Source: an uncultured Litoreibacter sp.
GTDB lineage: Bacteria; Pseudomonadota; Alphaproteobacteria; Rhodobacterales; Rhodobacteraceae
NCBI GenBank assembly: GCA_947504205.1
Contig: CANNGL010000001.1
Coordinates: 620,001-684,000 of the forward strand
DNA: 64,000 nt
Reading direction: 5' to 3'
The position numbers and the translations under genes are program-made. Positions 45,375-54,165 of the stretch are shown here, in pieces. Each line of letters starts with the position of its first letter. The first letter of the stretch is position 1. Under the pieces are notes generated by a model. The model made no database searches. It saw only the letters and a program-made list of their open reading frames with translations, and had not been told where the DNA came from.

Positions 45375-45801
45375 GGTTTTCTCCCTTAATATAGGCGGCT
45401 CGGCGGGTGCCCAACCGATATGTCTGGCTGCCTTCTACGGGCGCTCAGGCTCTAGCGATTCTTGTTTCTCAACAAACATATTAGGAGACTAGCATACCAG
45501 ATTCGTCAACAGTTTTGGTGTCGAGGGCTGATGGGCAGTAAAAGTAATAATAATTCAATGACTTGGTGTGCGGAGCGGCGGCTGGACACGGGTTGAGTAT
45601 TGGATAGGGCATTGCGGTCGAGGGAAGGTTGCTGCAGCCAATCCAATCAACGGGTGTCGTTCAAATCTCTGCAACTTCTTCAACCGAGATCGATCAAGTT
45701 GCGGGTTTGGTCGCAGGGCAGGGGCGTATCGCGAATGTTGGCCGTGCGCCCAAGTCATAGTAAGAGGGATGACGCCCATCGGATAACAGGAAACCTTACC
45801 C
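45375..45801. other. Promoter region of the TRAP arm
   Basis: This 427-bp gap has no supported gene. It contains one putative GntR operator (45488-45501), an AT-rich stretch around 45460-45560 and the leader of the cytochrome gene. Confidence 0.5.
45488..45501. promoter_or_regulatory. Third copy of the putative GntR operator
   Basis: ACTAGCATACCAGA matches ACTAGTATACCAGT at 12 of 14 positions. It lies upstream of dctP, at the head of the second arm of the uronate locus, which makes shared control by one or both GntR proteins likely. Confidence 0.6.
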
Positions 45802-46176
45802 ATGCTGAGACGATATGCATTGACCGCGTCAATTATCTTGTTCGGGACAGCAGCGTGGTCGGACGGCGACGTGTCGGATGCTTCCGAAATCGAAGTGGCT
45901 GAAACGGTTTACGCGGTTGAGGACGTCGATCTTGAAGTGGCAGCAAAGATTTTCCAAAAGTCATGCCGCGCGTGCCATGGCAACAAAGCCCAGGGTGCGG
46001 CCAGCTATCCGAAGCTCTCTGACAAAGAGCCGCAGTATGTGGCGGAGAAACTCGAGATTTACAGGTCTGGCCAGAAAATCGGACCGAACTCAATTCTTAT
46101 GATCCAACACGCGAAGAAGTTGTCTGACGAGGATATCGCGAGCATTTCAGTCTATGTTGCCACTGCATTCGACTGA
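45802..46176 (+). CDS. Secreted c-type cytochrome
   Basis: This 124-residue protein has a signal peptide (1-20, GTAAWSDG) and one haem-binding motif CRACH near residue 57. A distal Met is likely in NSILMIQHAKKLS, and the final DIASISVYVATAF helix is the usual cytochrome c class I end. It is periplasmic. The sugar dehydrogenase gene follows on the same strand 178 bp later, and the cytochrome could accept its electrons. Confidence 0.88.
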   Translation: MLRRYALTASIILFGTAAWSDGDVSDASEIEVAETVYAVEDVDLEVAAKIFQKSCRACHGNKAQGAASYPKLSDKEPQYVAEKLEIYRSGQKIGPNSILMIQHAKKLSDEDIASISVYVATAFD

Positions 46177-46354
46177 CACCAGAATGGCGTTCGCCTGTCG
46201 CAGTCCAAATTTACATTGACCCTACGTCAACCAAAGATGTAGTTTGAACGCCTTGGTCTCCAGGGTCGCTTTTATCACCTTTGACCCATTTGTTTTGCAC
46301 AGTAAATTCGCATTTTTATACCATCCGGAGACTTCCAAGTTAGGGAGGAAAATC

Positions 46355-47647
46355 ATGGTACGTAACTTAACTCTAGCGACGCTGCCCGCTGTTGCATTGG
46401 CGCTTGGTGGCGCTGCGTTGGTCTCTTCATCAGGGCTCGCACAAAGCGGCATGAACACGACCAGCCTTCAAAGCGAAGTTGTTCTTGATACTTTGGAAAA
46501 CCCTTGGGACATGGCGTTTCTCGATGATGGTACAATGCTGTTCACTGAGAAATGCAAAGGCCTGTCGGTTCGCATGCCTGATGGCGCCGTTAACGCTCTT
46601 TATGGTGTGGGCGAGACCGACGGCTATAGTTCGAACGGCTCAGATCTGTTCTGTGAAGGCCAAGCCGGCATGATGGGGGTCGCGTTTGATCCCGATTTCG
46701 ATAGCAATCGTCGTATTTATGTCTATTCGACTTCCAATATGTCCGATCCGCATACCAATCGGCTGATGCGGTTCACTTTGAGTGATGACTTCAGCAGCGT
46801 CTCGGATCGCACAGATATTGTGGATGACGTGCCCTACAAGATGGCAGCGTCGAACCATCCCTTCGGTGGCCCGGGTGCTCATAATGGTGGGCGCGTGCGC
46901 TTCGGCCCGAATGGTGCCTTGTTTTTGACCACTGGCGACACCCATAACGGGCAGGTTCCGCAAAGCCCGACCATGATGGGCTCGAAGGTCATTCGGATTG
47001 ATACCGACGGGAACGCACACCCCGACAACAATCCACCCGACGGTTTCGACAAACGAACTTACACCTACGGGCACCGGAACGTCCAAGGCATTGCATTTCA
47101 CCCTGAGACAGGAGCGGCGATCGCAGCGGAGCATGGGCCGTGGCATTCTGACGAAATCACGATCTTGGAGAACGGTGGCAATGCTGCATGGGATCCACGA
47201 CCCAATATGGCTGGGCGTGGTGATTGTCCGGATGACTACTGCGGCTACAGCCCAAATCAGGAAGACGGTATGAATCGCTACGAGCGAGCCGCCTGGATGC
47301 CAATGACCGATTTCGACACCTATCCGGATGCCATGCCGCCCATCTGGAACAACAACGGCTGGTCGCAGGGCACATCATCAGCCGCGTTCCTCGAGGGCGA
47401 GGCTTGGGGTGACTGGGATGGTGCGATGGTCGTCGGCATTATGGGGATCGGTTTTGGCGGAACCCCGATTGGTCAACGCATCGACGTGATCCAGTTCAAT
47501 GACGACAATACTGATGTGGAAGACGTGACCGAGATGACGCTACCGATGGAGCCAGGGCGTTTTCGGTCCGTTGTCATGGGGCCGGATGGGAGCCTCTATA
47601 CAGCCATTGATGAAGGCATCATCTACAAACTGACACCGGGCAACTGA
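46355..47647 (+). CDS. PQQ-dependent sugar dehydrogenase (soluble GDH/YliI family)
   Basis: This 430-residue six-bladed beta-propeller has a signal peptide (1-30, SSGLAQS). LENPWDMAFLDDGTMLFTEK, GVAFDPDF, GAHNGGRVRFGPNGALFLTTGD with the likely catalytic His near 172, YGHRNVQGIAFHP and the AEHGPWHSDEI segment match soluble aldose dehydrogenases. It oxidises the C1 hydroxyl of sugars in the periplasm with PQQ. ATG 46355 has GGGAGGA before it; the 37-codon upstream extension has no support. A Cys-containing insert (GRGDCPDDYCGY) is unusual and may form a disulfide. Confidence 0.87.
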   Translation: MVRNLTLATLPAVALALGGAALVSSSGLAQSGMNTTSLQSEVVLDTLENPWDMAFLDDGTMLFTEKCKGLSVRMPDGAVNALYGVGETDGYSSNGSDLFCEGQAGMMGVAFDPDFDSNRRIYVYSTSNMSDPHTNRLMRFTLSDDFSSVSDRTDIVDDVPYKMAASNHPFGGPGAHNGGRVRFGPNGALFLTTGDTHNGQVPQSPTMMGSKVIRIDTDGNAHPDNNPPDGFDKRTYTYGHRNVQGIAFHPETGAAIAAEHGPWHSDEITILENGGNAAWDPRPNMAGRGDCPDDYCGYSPNQEDGMNRYERAAWMPMTDFDTYPDAMPPIWNNNGWSQGTSSAAFLEGEAWGDWDGAMVVGIMGIGFGGTPIGQRIDVIQFNDDNTDVEDVTEMTLPMEPGRFRSVVMGPDGSLYTAIDEGIIYKLTPGN

Positions 47648-47655
47648 GCCTGAGC

Positions 47656-47682
47656 AGGCCGCGCGAAATGATCGCGCGGCCT
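47656..47682. terminator. Bidirectional terminator-like hairpin
   Basis: AGGCCGCGCGA (47656-47666) pairs perfectly over 11 bp with TCGCGCGGCCT (47672-47682) around 5 nt, between two converging stops. No long T tract follows on either side, but the stem is very stable. Confidence 0.65.
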
Positions 47683-48067
47683 AATTGACGAAAGCCAGTG
47701 CTTCTGGGATTATGAAGCGCTGATCATCCACCCTTATGCTGAACACGCCGTCAGCCAAGTGCCACTCGGTGTCGGTTCCAACGCCAGACATAGTCGCATT
47801 GCCGCGAAGAAATTCCCGATCATTGAATGTGAGCGTGCGTGCAAAGCCGTTGGGAAATCTTACGACAACCACAGTCGCTGTATCAGCACGCGCAACCTCC
47901 GCGCTGCAGGTGCCGAACGACTGCCCGACCTCCTGCGCGCAGCGAATGTCGCCAGCATCATCAAATGTCCCTGATTTGGCGCGGTCCTTTGCCGTGGCGA
48001 CGTCCGATAACGCTCCGCTTGGCATAAGTGCGGTGATGAAAAGTGCGAGTAGAAAGTTGATCCTCAT
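47681..48067 (-). CDS. Small secreted protein of unknown function
   Basis: This 128-residue protein has a signal peptide (1-22, PSGALSD). Two cysteines (IRCAQEVGQSFGTCSAEV) may form a disulfide, and a short beta-rich end follows (TLTFNDREFL, DTEWHLADGVFSIRV, FIIPEALAF). Similar small periplasmic proteins are common in Rhodobacteraceae, but no function is known to me. ATG 48067 is chosen since the signal peptide starts there. It ends within the hairpin shared with the dehydrogenase gene. Confidence 0.65.
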   Translation of the reverse strand: MRINFLLALFITALMPSGALSDVATAKDRAKSGTFDDAGDIRCAQEVGQSFGTCSAEVARADTATVVVVRFPNGFARTLTFNDREFLRGNATMSGVGTDTEWHLADGVFSIRVDDQRFIIPEALAFVN

Positions 48068-48154
48068 GGCCTCACTCCTTGAGTGCACTACCCGAACAGC
48101 GCCGAATGCCGGTGCGTTGATCTAGTTCTCAGAGTAACAACTGCGTGGCGTGTG

Positions 48155-48179
48155 GGCGAAGGAGGGCCTCTCCTTCGCC
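48155..48179 (-). terminator. Hairpin downstream of the BCCT gene
   Basis: GGCGAAGGAG (48155-48164) pairs perfectly with CTCCTTCGCC (48170-48179), 5-nt loop, 16 bp beyond the BCCT stop. The stem is strong, but no T tract follows on the minus strand. Confidence 0.55.
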
Positions 48180-48195
48180 TACATAGTTTGCTGGT

Positions 48196-49797
48196 TCAGC
48201 GGTTCAGGAACTCCAGTTCGTATTTGTCGACATATTCTGGAGCCGGATTGTCCTCATGCAGGGCTTTCACAATGCCGTAGATCATGAAGAGCAGGATTAC
48301 CGCGATGGGCAGTCCCGCGACGATAGAGGCGGTCTGCAATGCGCTGAGGCCACCTGCCAACATCAAAACAGCAGCCACCGCACCCGCGGTCAAACCCCAG
48401 AAGATGCGGAATTTAACCGGCGGGTGTTCATCGCCCATCGAGAGCATGGTGCACATCACCAAAGTGCCCGAGTCAGAGGATGTGACGAACCAAGAGATCA
48501 GCAGGATCGTGATCAGCACAGTGATGGGGTAGGTCAGCCATGTGTAACCAAAGCCCGCAACTGTCGCGAACACACCTGCGGCGTAGTCGTCGTTGACGGC
48601 ATCCACCACGCCCGCATTGTTAAACAGATCCACTCCGGTGGCTGCTCCGCCAAAGACTCCCATCCAAAGCATCACGACCGAAGTCGGGATGAGCAAAACA
48701 CAAAAGCAGAACTGCTTGATCGTCCGGCCTTTGGAGACCCGTGCGATGAACAGGCCGACGAATGGGCACCATGCAATCCACCAGCCCCAATAGAAGATCG
48801 TCCACCAACCTTGCCATTGCACCTCAGGATCGCCGTTGATCCAGAAGCCCATTGGAATGACGTTCCACAGATAATCACCAAAGCCCGAGATCGTGATGCC
48901 AAGCAGGAAGGCGGTTGGCCCAAGGATAATGAAAAGCACGAGCAGGCCAATTGAGGCCATCACGTTGCATTCCGACAATATACGTACGCCTTTGCCAACA
49001 CCCGATGCGGCCGACGCGGTCCCCAGACAGGTGATTATGGCCACAAGGATCAATTGATTTGTTTGTGTATTCGCCATCCAGCCGAGGTTTTCCAAACCCG
49101 CTGCAATCGGTGTAACACCAAGGCCCAGTGAGGTCGCCAAACCAAAGATGGTTCCAAAGACGCCAATCAGGTCAACCAGATGTCCCCACGGACCGTAAAT
49201 CTTATCTTTCAGAACAGGATAGAGTGCGGTGCGTAACGTCAGCGGCAAGTCTCGGCGGTATGAGAAATACGCGAGGCAAAGGCCCACAAGCACATAAAGC
49301 CCCCAACCATGAAAACCCCAATGGAAGTTCGTGACGGTCACGGCTTTTACAGCGGCGTCAACGCTTCCTGCTTCATACCCGGCTCGTTCCATGAAAGGAC
49401 TGCCCTGAATGTGGAACATCGGTTCGGCCACGCCCCAATAAATAAGACCAGAGCCAAGCCCGGCTGAGAACAGCATGCAGATCCAAGAGAATGTCGAGAA
49501 ATCTGGTGTGTCGTCATCCTTACCCAGTTTGACATCACCAAAGCGACTGATCATCAGCCAGATGACAAAGAACAGTGCGGCGTTGACGACGATCACGTAG
49601 AACCAGTCCATTGTGTTGATGATGAAATTCTTACCCGCCGAGAACACCTCGGAGGAGCGCTCGACATCCATGATCGTATAACCGACGAAGCCCACGATCA
49701 TGATCATCGACAGAATGCCCATAAGCGGGTTCATCCCGGCGAATAACCCAGACTTAGCAACAAGATTGTCGGGTTTGTGTGTTGATTGTTCACTCAT
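48196..49797 (-). CDS. BCCT family betaine/choline/carnitine-type transporter
   Basis: This 533-residue carrier has twelve membrane segments. It has the glycine-rich motif GSGLIYWGVAEP (near 110), the aromatic box segment WWTIFYWGWWIAWCPFVGLFIARVSKGRT (near 325-353), and the late WFVTSSDSGT. BCCT carriers import quaternary ammonium compounds with Na+ or H+. ATG 49797 is preceded by AAAGAGG; a GTG at 49833 would overlap the upstream stop. It is in one operon with a periplasmic binding protein, 32 bp away, which is unusual for this family. Confidence 0.92.
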   Translation of the reverse strand: MSEQSTHKPDNLVAKSGLFAGMNPLMGILSMIMIVGFVGYTIMDVERSSEVFSAGKNFIINTMDWFYVIVVNAALFFVIWLMISRFGDVKLGKDDDTPDFSTFSWICMLFSAGLGSGLIYWGVAEPMFHIQGSPFMERAGYEAGSVDAAVKAVTVTNFHWGFHGWGLYVLVGLCLAYFSYRRDLPLTLRTALYPVLKDKIYGPWGHLVDLIGVFGTIFGLATSLGLGVTPIAAGLENLGWMANTQTNQLILVAIITCLGTASAASGVGKGVRILSECNVMASIGLLVLFIILGPTAFLLGITISGFGDYLWNVIPMGFWINGDPEVQWQGWWTIFYWGWWIAWCPFVGLFIARVSKGRTIKQFCFCVLLIPTSVVMLWMGVFGGAATGVDLFNNAGVVDAVNDDYAAGVFATVAGFGYTWLTYPITVLITILLISWFVTSSDSGTLVMCTMLSMGDEHPPVKFRIFWGLTAGAVAAVLMLAGGLSALQTASIVAGLPIAVILLFMIYGIVKALHEDNPAPEYVDKYELEFLNR

Positions 49798-49829
49798 GTT
49801 ATTAACCTCTTTGTCCTGTTGGTCCGGGG

Positions 49830-50984
49830 TCACCGGGTCGTTCCCGCGGCACCCTGACGAGCGCCCGCCGATATCCAGAGTTGGAACTGCTCTTCAAGCC
49901 GGGCATGATTGGCAGCCCACCATTCCGCATCTGACCGGATGAACGCCTTGTCTTCATAGGCCGGCCCGTTTGGTATCTGAGCCAGCGTCTCTTCGCTGAG
50001 AAGAGCCAATGAAGAGTTGCGCGTCGGCCCATTGGGCAGATACCCGACCATGTCGGCGAGCGCCTGTGTGCCGCTTGCATAGCGAATGAAATCGATCGCG
50101 GCCTCTTTGTTCCGGCTGCCCTTGGGTATTCCGAACAGATCAAGCTCAATCACGCGCCCATCCATGTTGACGGAAAAATCAGCGCCGTCCTCTTCCGAAG
50201 CGGTGGCGCCGGTTGTGGCCCAGATCATCGACATTGCAACTTCGCCGGCATTCAACATCCGCACAGGCTCTCGTCCGGCACTCCAAAGTTGTAAACCTGA
50301 GCGTATGCTATCCATCTTATCAAAAGCCCGTTCGACACCGTCTTCGGTCTCCAGCATCGGATAGACATCCTCGCGCGCTACGCCATCTGCCAGAAGCGCC
50401 CATTCCATGATGACCGAGGGGTCGTTCCGGATCGCGCGCGCGCCAGGATAGGTTTTGGTATCGAAGAAATGCTCGATTGTGCTGGGCGGATTGTCTCCGA
50501 AGTCCGATTTGCTATGCGCAAAGGCAGTCGCCCAAACAATCACGCCGACGCCACAATCGTTCAGTGCGCCCGGCACGAAGTCGTCACGCGCTGCTGTTCC
50601 GTCTGCGCCTTCGGGCAGATCAATATCGGAAAGATCTTCGAGCAGACCTTCATTGCATGCACGTAAACTGTCGGCCTGGGTCAGATCGACGACATCCCAA
50701 ATGACGTTGGCGCTTTCGACCTGATCACGGATTTCGTTTATGCCACCATTGTAATGGGCCACATGCACGCGAGTATTGGTTTCCTCTTCGAAAGGGCGCA
50801 CGAAACCCAGCATCTGGCTGCGCATATAGGGGCCAGTCCAGGAGGTGAATGTGATCTCTGGCGCTACCTCCTGCGGCGGGGGTGACGTGTCCTGCGCGCC
50901 GGACTGGCCGGCCTGAAACGCGAAAAACATCGCCGCGCATGCGGCCAGTCGCCGTCGAGAAACATAGGTTCGACAGTTGAGCAT
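49830..50984 (-). CDS. Periplasmic extracellular solute-binding protein, PotD-like
   Basis: This 384-residue protein has a signal peptide (about 1-30; twin Arg in SRRRLAACAA) and a type II binding-protein fold like PotD/PotF. Key stretches are ITFTSWTGPYMRSQML, INEIRDQVESANVIWDVVDL, IRNDPSVIMEWALLADG and AIDFIRYASG. Such proteins usually serve ABC transporters of polyamines or other cationic compounds. No ABC permease or ATPase is adjacent; instead the BCCT carrier follows 32 bp downstream. Its partner is therefore unclear. Confidence 0.85.
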   Translation of the reverse strand: MLNCRTYVSRRRLAACAAMFFAFQAGQSGAQDTSPPPQEVAPEITFTSWTGPYMRSQMLGFVRPFEEETNTRVHVAHYNGGINEIRDQVESANVIWDVVDLTQADSLRACNEGLLEDLSDIDLPEGADGTAARDDFVPGALNDCGVGVIVWATAFAHSKSDFGDNPPSTIEHFFDTKTYPGARAIRNDPSVIMEWALLADGVAREDVYPMLETEDGVERAFDKMDSIRSGLQLWSAGREPVRMLNAGEVAMSMIWATTGATASEEDGADFSVNMDGRVIELDLFGIPKGSRNKEAAIDFIRYASGTQALADMVGYLPNGPTRNSSLALLSEETLAQIPNGPAYEDKAFIRSDAEWWAANHARLEEQFQLWISAGARQGAAGTTR

Positions 50985-51396
50985 AGATTACCTCCCTATA
51001 GGAATTATCTCTTCTATTCTTGCGGGAGGTGATTGGCCTGCAATGGCATCGCAACCAGCATCACATTCTGGCTGAGCGCAGAGTTGGTCGAAGGAATGGT
51101 CGCCTGATCTGCATAGTGTGGGCGGTCGATAAATCACTGTCCCTATGTAACCATCGACCAAGACTGCCACGGCAAGCAAGGAAAATCCGCCTCCGTCGTA
51201 GGTCCCAGTGGCTTGAGGCGGGCGCTTGTGGCTAGCGCATGGACGTGGCGTTTTGCTTTGGAGCTAGCCAAATTTTACAAGACTGCGATGTCAGGAGCAG
51301 GGGGGTACAAGGTGTAGTTGCTAGCTGGACCTTGTTGCTGCGCAGTTGGGGTATGGCACTATTATCCAATACATTGCTCTAGCAAGTGTCGACGAG
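50985..51396. other. Intergenic stretch
   Basis: No gene is supported. The left end is the promoter region of the binding-protein gene. The middle shows only short open frames without ribosome sites. The right end runs into the terminator of the lipoprotein gene. Confidence 0.5.
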
Positions 51397-51426
51397 AAAA
51401 AGCCCCCAACTGTCGCAGGGGGCTTT
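51397..51426 (-). terminator. Rho-independent terminator of the glycine-zipper lipoprotein gene
   Basis: AGCCCCC (51401-51407) pairs with GGGGGCT (51418-51424) around a 10-nt loop. On the minus strand the hairpin is followed by TTTTTC. It lies 29 bp beyond the stop. Confidence 0.88.
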
Positions 51427-51452
51427 CTTAGAACCATCATGGCGGCGTCGGC

Positions 51453-51710
51453 TTAGGGGCAGGCGGCGGCGAAGCGGGATCCGTCTGCGCGTTGATAGAC
51501 GCAGGTGCCAGCGCTGGTCTTGCCAATGTAATCTCCAGCGATTGCCCCGGCGGTTGCACCAACAAGGGCGCCGGTAACCTTGTCGTCATCGTTTGAAACC
51601 GAAGCTCCGACGGCTGCGCCGGCGGCGGCGCCCGCCAACGTGGTTCCGGTTCGGGTATCACAGGCTGCCAACGCGGCGACGAGTGGGATTGCGAAAAGTA
51701 CTCTCTTCAT
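51453..51710 (-). CDS. Small lipoprotein with glycine-zipper motif
   Basis: This 85-residue protein begins with a lipoprotein signal (LVAALAAC, lipid-bearing Cys17). A glycine zipper follows (LAGAAAGAAVGASVS and LVGATAGAIAGDYIG), then a short C-terminal part with two Cys (GTCVYQRADG, AAACP). Such proteins sit in the outer membrane; relatives include SlyB/OsmB-like proteins, but the role is unknown. ATG 51710 gives the signal peptide. It is monocistronic with its own terminator. Confidence 0.8.
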   Translation of the reverse strand: MKRVLFAIPLVAALAACDTRTGTTLAGAAAGAAVGASVSNDDDKVTGALVGATAGAIAGDYIGKTSAGTCVYQRADGSRFAAACP

Positions 51711-51844
51711 GTCGTCCTCACTTTCATCAAGTTGTTTTGGTAAACGTTCAGGCGCTGATGTCGGTTCCGCAATCAAGCCGGCTAATTTCGCTACAATCCG
51801 CCACTTTGCTCATGTCGAACAAAGATTAAGCGGGATAGTGCCGA

Positions 51845-53587
51845 TCACTTCAAATCTGCGGTCTGTAACAGATTGGTAATTCTGCGGACTGCAGCGCGTC
51901 TGTTTTGTCTCTCGGCCTCTGAGGTCAGGACTTTTAGATTTGCTTCGCCAAACCCCTGAACGACCATGTTTTCGGGTGGCACGTCGAAGTATTCAGTTAG
52001 CGCCAAGGCCACTGACTCGGCCCGTCTGTCTGACAACGCCAGATTGTAACCAGCATTGCCTACAGCATCGGTGTGGCCTTCGATGAGAAACACTTCGTTG
52101 GGGTTTTCAGCAATAAGCTCACGGATTGTCGTTCCCAATTCACTCAGTTCCTCCGCTTCGGTTGCTCTGATGGCAGCGGAGCCGGTGTCAAAATTTACGG
52201 CCTGCAATTCTATTTCAGGAGCCAACTCTCTGACCGCTCTGATCTGTCTGATTTGCTGTAGTGAGAACCGGCGCGAATTGTTCGCAATCTCCCTGGCGGC
52301 CAAGGCCTGTCGCAGATTGTCGATATCGCTCTGATCGGCGCGCGGGGCCATTGTCGGAAGCTCTGATACGATGACGGGCGCAACCTCTTGCGTATCATCG
52401 AATAGGACGACTTCCTGTCCGTCAGTAAGAATACGTGTTCTTTGAAGAACCTGACCGGATGCGGAGCGGATGGTCACGACTTGGGTGCCGTTGGGTTTGA
52501 TGACGGTCGTTCGTGTCGATCCATCGTTGAACGTTTGCGTTCTGACTTCAGAGCCGGGCCGCCGTAACAGCAGATCGTCATCTTTGAGAACCTGTAGCCC
52601 GCCATCGTCGCGTTGAACGACGATACGATCGCCGGAGTTGCTGACGACCTTGTCACCATTCTTCAAAATTGCTCCCACGATGGCCGCGCCAGCCGCGCCC
52701 ACCAGTAGTTTCTCGATGTTGCTCAAGCCGCCCTTCTGTGGCGTGGATTCAGTATTTGAATTAACCTTGGTGTCGAAATCCTCTGTGCTTGAGCGGACCT
52801 CTGCTTCCTCGACGGTTTCCACTTCAACACTGGCACTTTCATCATCCGCCTGTTCCTGAGTTGCCTCCACGGCGGTGGCCGTGTTTGCCGCGTCGGTACT
52901 ATCGGCAGTGTCTGTTTGCACAACTTCTTCTGGTTGCTCGTCCTCAACAGGTTGTGTTTCTTCCTCCACTTGCTCTACGTCGCCGGGCTCAGCGGCGACT
53001 TCTTCGGTTTCCTGATCTGCCGTCTCGGTGTTGGTTGGCGCGTCTTCGGTCGACTGGGCCTCTACTTCTGTTCCACTGGCTTCGACCTCGACATTCACGT
53101 CCCCGGCGTCAGACACCGACGCATCTCCATTTTCCGTAGCGGCGACAGTATCGTGGGTAGTCGATGGTTCTGCCTCGGGGTTCGTTATTTGTTGTTCAGC
53201 GTTCTCCGCAGTATCGGCGTCACCTTGAATATCGTCTTCTGTTTCTGTCGCGTCAGACGTTGCGGCAGTTTCTGCTTGGTCTTCAGACTGCGTGTTTGCT
53301 TCAGTCGTCTCGCTTGTTGTTTCTGGCGCCGCTTCACCATCAATGACCAATGCTCCGTTTGATATGCTGACGGTGTCGCTGACGCTGCCGTCTTCATTCA
53401 AAACGATGGTCCCATTCTCGATAGCTTGTTCGACAAGCTGAACGCATGTCTGGGCGTCTTCGGAGGTTTCGCAAAATACCTCAATTCCTGAAATGTCTGA
53501 CGCCTGCTGCGCGAAAGTGGCATGTGGGGCAATTAATGAGAGGGAAGCAACGAGGGCTGTTGTCGTATTCAGATGCCGCGATTTCAT
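51845..53587 (-). CDS. OmpA family protein with long acidic N-terminal region
   Basis: This 580-residue protein has a signal peptide (1-27, ATFAQQ). A highly acidic Glu/Thr/Ala-rich disordered region (about 70-265), a short hydrophobic glycine-rich stretch (LLVGAAGAAIVGAIL) and a region of short beta repeats (VVQRDDGGLQVLKDDDLLLRR) follow. The C-terminal OmpA peptidoglycan-binding domain (about 460-570) has NFDTGSAAIR, IEGHTDAVGNAGYNLALSDRRAESVA and GFGEANLK. It probably links outer membrane and peptidoglycan. ATG 53587 starts the signal peptide. Confidence 0.87.
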   Translation of the reverse strand: MKSRHLNTTTALVASLSLIAPHATFAQQASDISGIEVFCETSEDAQTCVQLVEQAIENGTIVLNEDGSVSDTVSISNGALVIDGEAAPETTSETTEANTQSEDQAETAATSDATETEDDIQGDADTAENAEQQITNPEAEPSTTHDTVAATENGDASVSDAGDVNVEVEASGTEVEAQSTEDAPTNTETADQETEEVAAEPGDVEQVEEETQPVEDEQPEEVVQTDTADSTDAANTATAVEATQEQADDESASVEVETVEEAEVRSSTEDFDTKVNSNTESTPQKGGLSNIEKLLVGAAGAAIVGAILKNGDKVVSNSGDRIVVQRDDGGLQVLKDDDLLLRRPGSEVRTQTFNDGSTRTTVIKPNGTQVVTIRSASGQVLQRTRILTDGQEVVLFDDTQEVAPVIVSELPTMAPRADQSDIDNLRQALAAREIANNSRRFSLQQIRQIRAVRELAPEIELQAVNFDTGSAAIRATEAEELSELGTTIRELIAENPNEVFLIEGHTDAVGNAGYNLALSDRRAESVALALTEYFDVPPENMVVQGFGEANLKVLTSEAERQNRRAAVRRITNLLQTADLK

Positions 53588-53632
53588 GGGTTTATTCCTT
53601 GTATAGTATCCGCTGCGGATAGGCAGCATTTG

Positions 53633-53938
53633 TCATCCATTGTCGGCTGGCAGTTGTGCGAGAAGCATGTCGGCGTCTAGTTGCGGGCTCCAATTGTCGC
53701 CCTGCGCCAATGCGCAACTTGTTCCGTCAGGCTCATACGTGAGGATCGTCCAAGTGCCTCCGACACCTGAGGCCCAGACGTAGGTATTGTCGCTCTCGCG
53801 CGAGACGGCTGTCTCGCCATACCAGTCGATAAGAGCCGCTTCCATTTCGAGGGATGGCATGCAAACAGGTTCTTCCTGAGCAGATGCTGTAGTGGAGACC
53901 GAGGCTAAGATAGCTAGTAGAGTAGCAAATCGTTTCAT
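53633..53938 (-). CDS. Small secreted protein of unknown function
   Basis: This 101-residue protein has a signal peptide (1-20, TTASAQE). Two Cys (EPVCMPS and GTSCALA) may be bridged around a compact domain with ALIDWYGETAVSR and a TWTILTYEPDG strand. It resembles other small periplasmic proteins of roseobacters; no function is known to me. It lies 45 bp upstream of the OmpA-family gene in the same direction, so it may be co-transcribed. Confidence 0.65.
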   Translation of the reverse strand: MKRFATLLAILASVSTTASAQEEPVCMPSLEMEAALIDWYGETAVSRESDNTYVWASGVGGTWTILTYEPDGTSCALAQGDNWSPQLDADMLLAQLPADNG

Positions 53939-54122
53939 GATGCGCTCCTTTGACGTCAAACGTTTGAAGCTGGGGAGGGTTCCAAAAACCGAAGGCAGGG
54001 TGCGGAACATCTCGCGATTGTGATCGTGTGTTGGCGGCGCTTGTTCACCACCCTCTTCCCTTTCCGCGCAGCTCTCTAATGCTGTTTGGCGTCGTTCATC
54101 GGCGTGAGATTACGTAGACCTG

Positions 54123-54151
54123 AAACGGGCCTGCTTGAAAAAGCAGGCCCG
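54123..54151 (-). terminator. Terminator of the gene at 54166
   Basis: CGGGCCTGCTT (54126-54136) pairs perfectly over 11 bp with AAGCAGGCCCG (54141-54151) around 4 nt, 14 bp beyond the stop. On the minus strand it is followed by TTTCA. The T tract is short. Confidence 0.75.
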
Positions 54152-54165
54152 ATGCAAATCTCATC

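Noticed and set aside
48256-48954. 232-codon plus-strand frame rich in His, Gln and Arg
   Set aside because: Antisense to the clear BCCT gene, with no family likeness.
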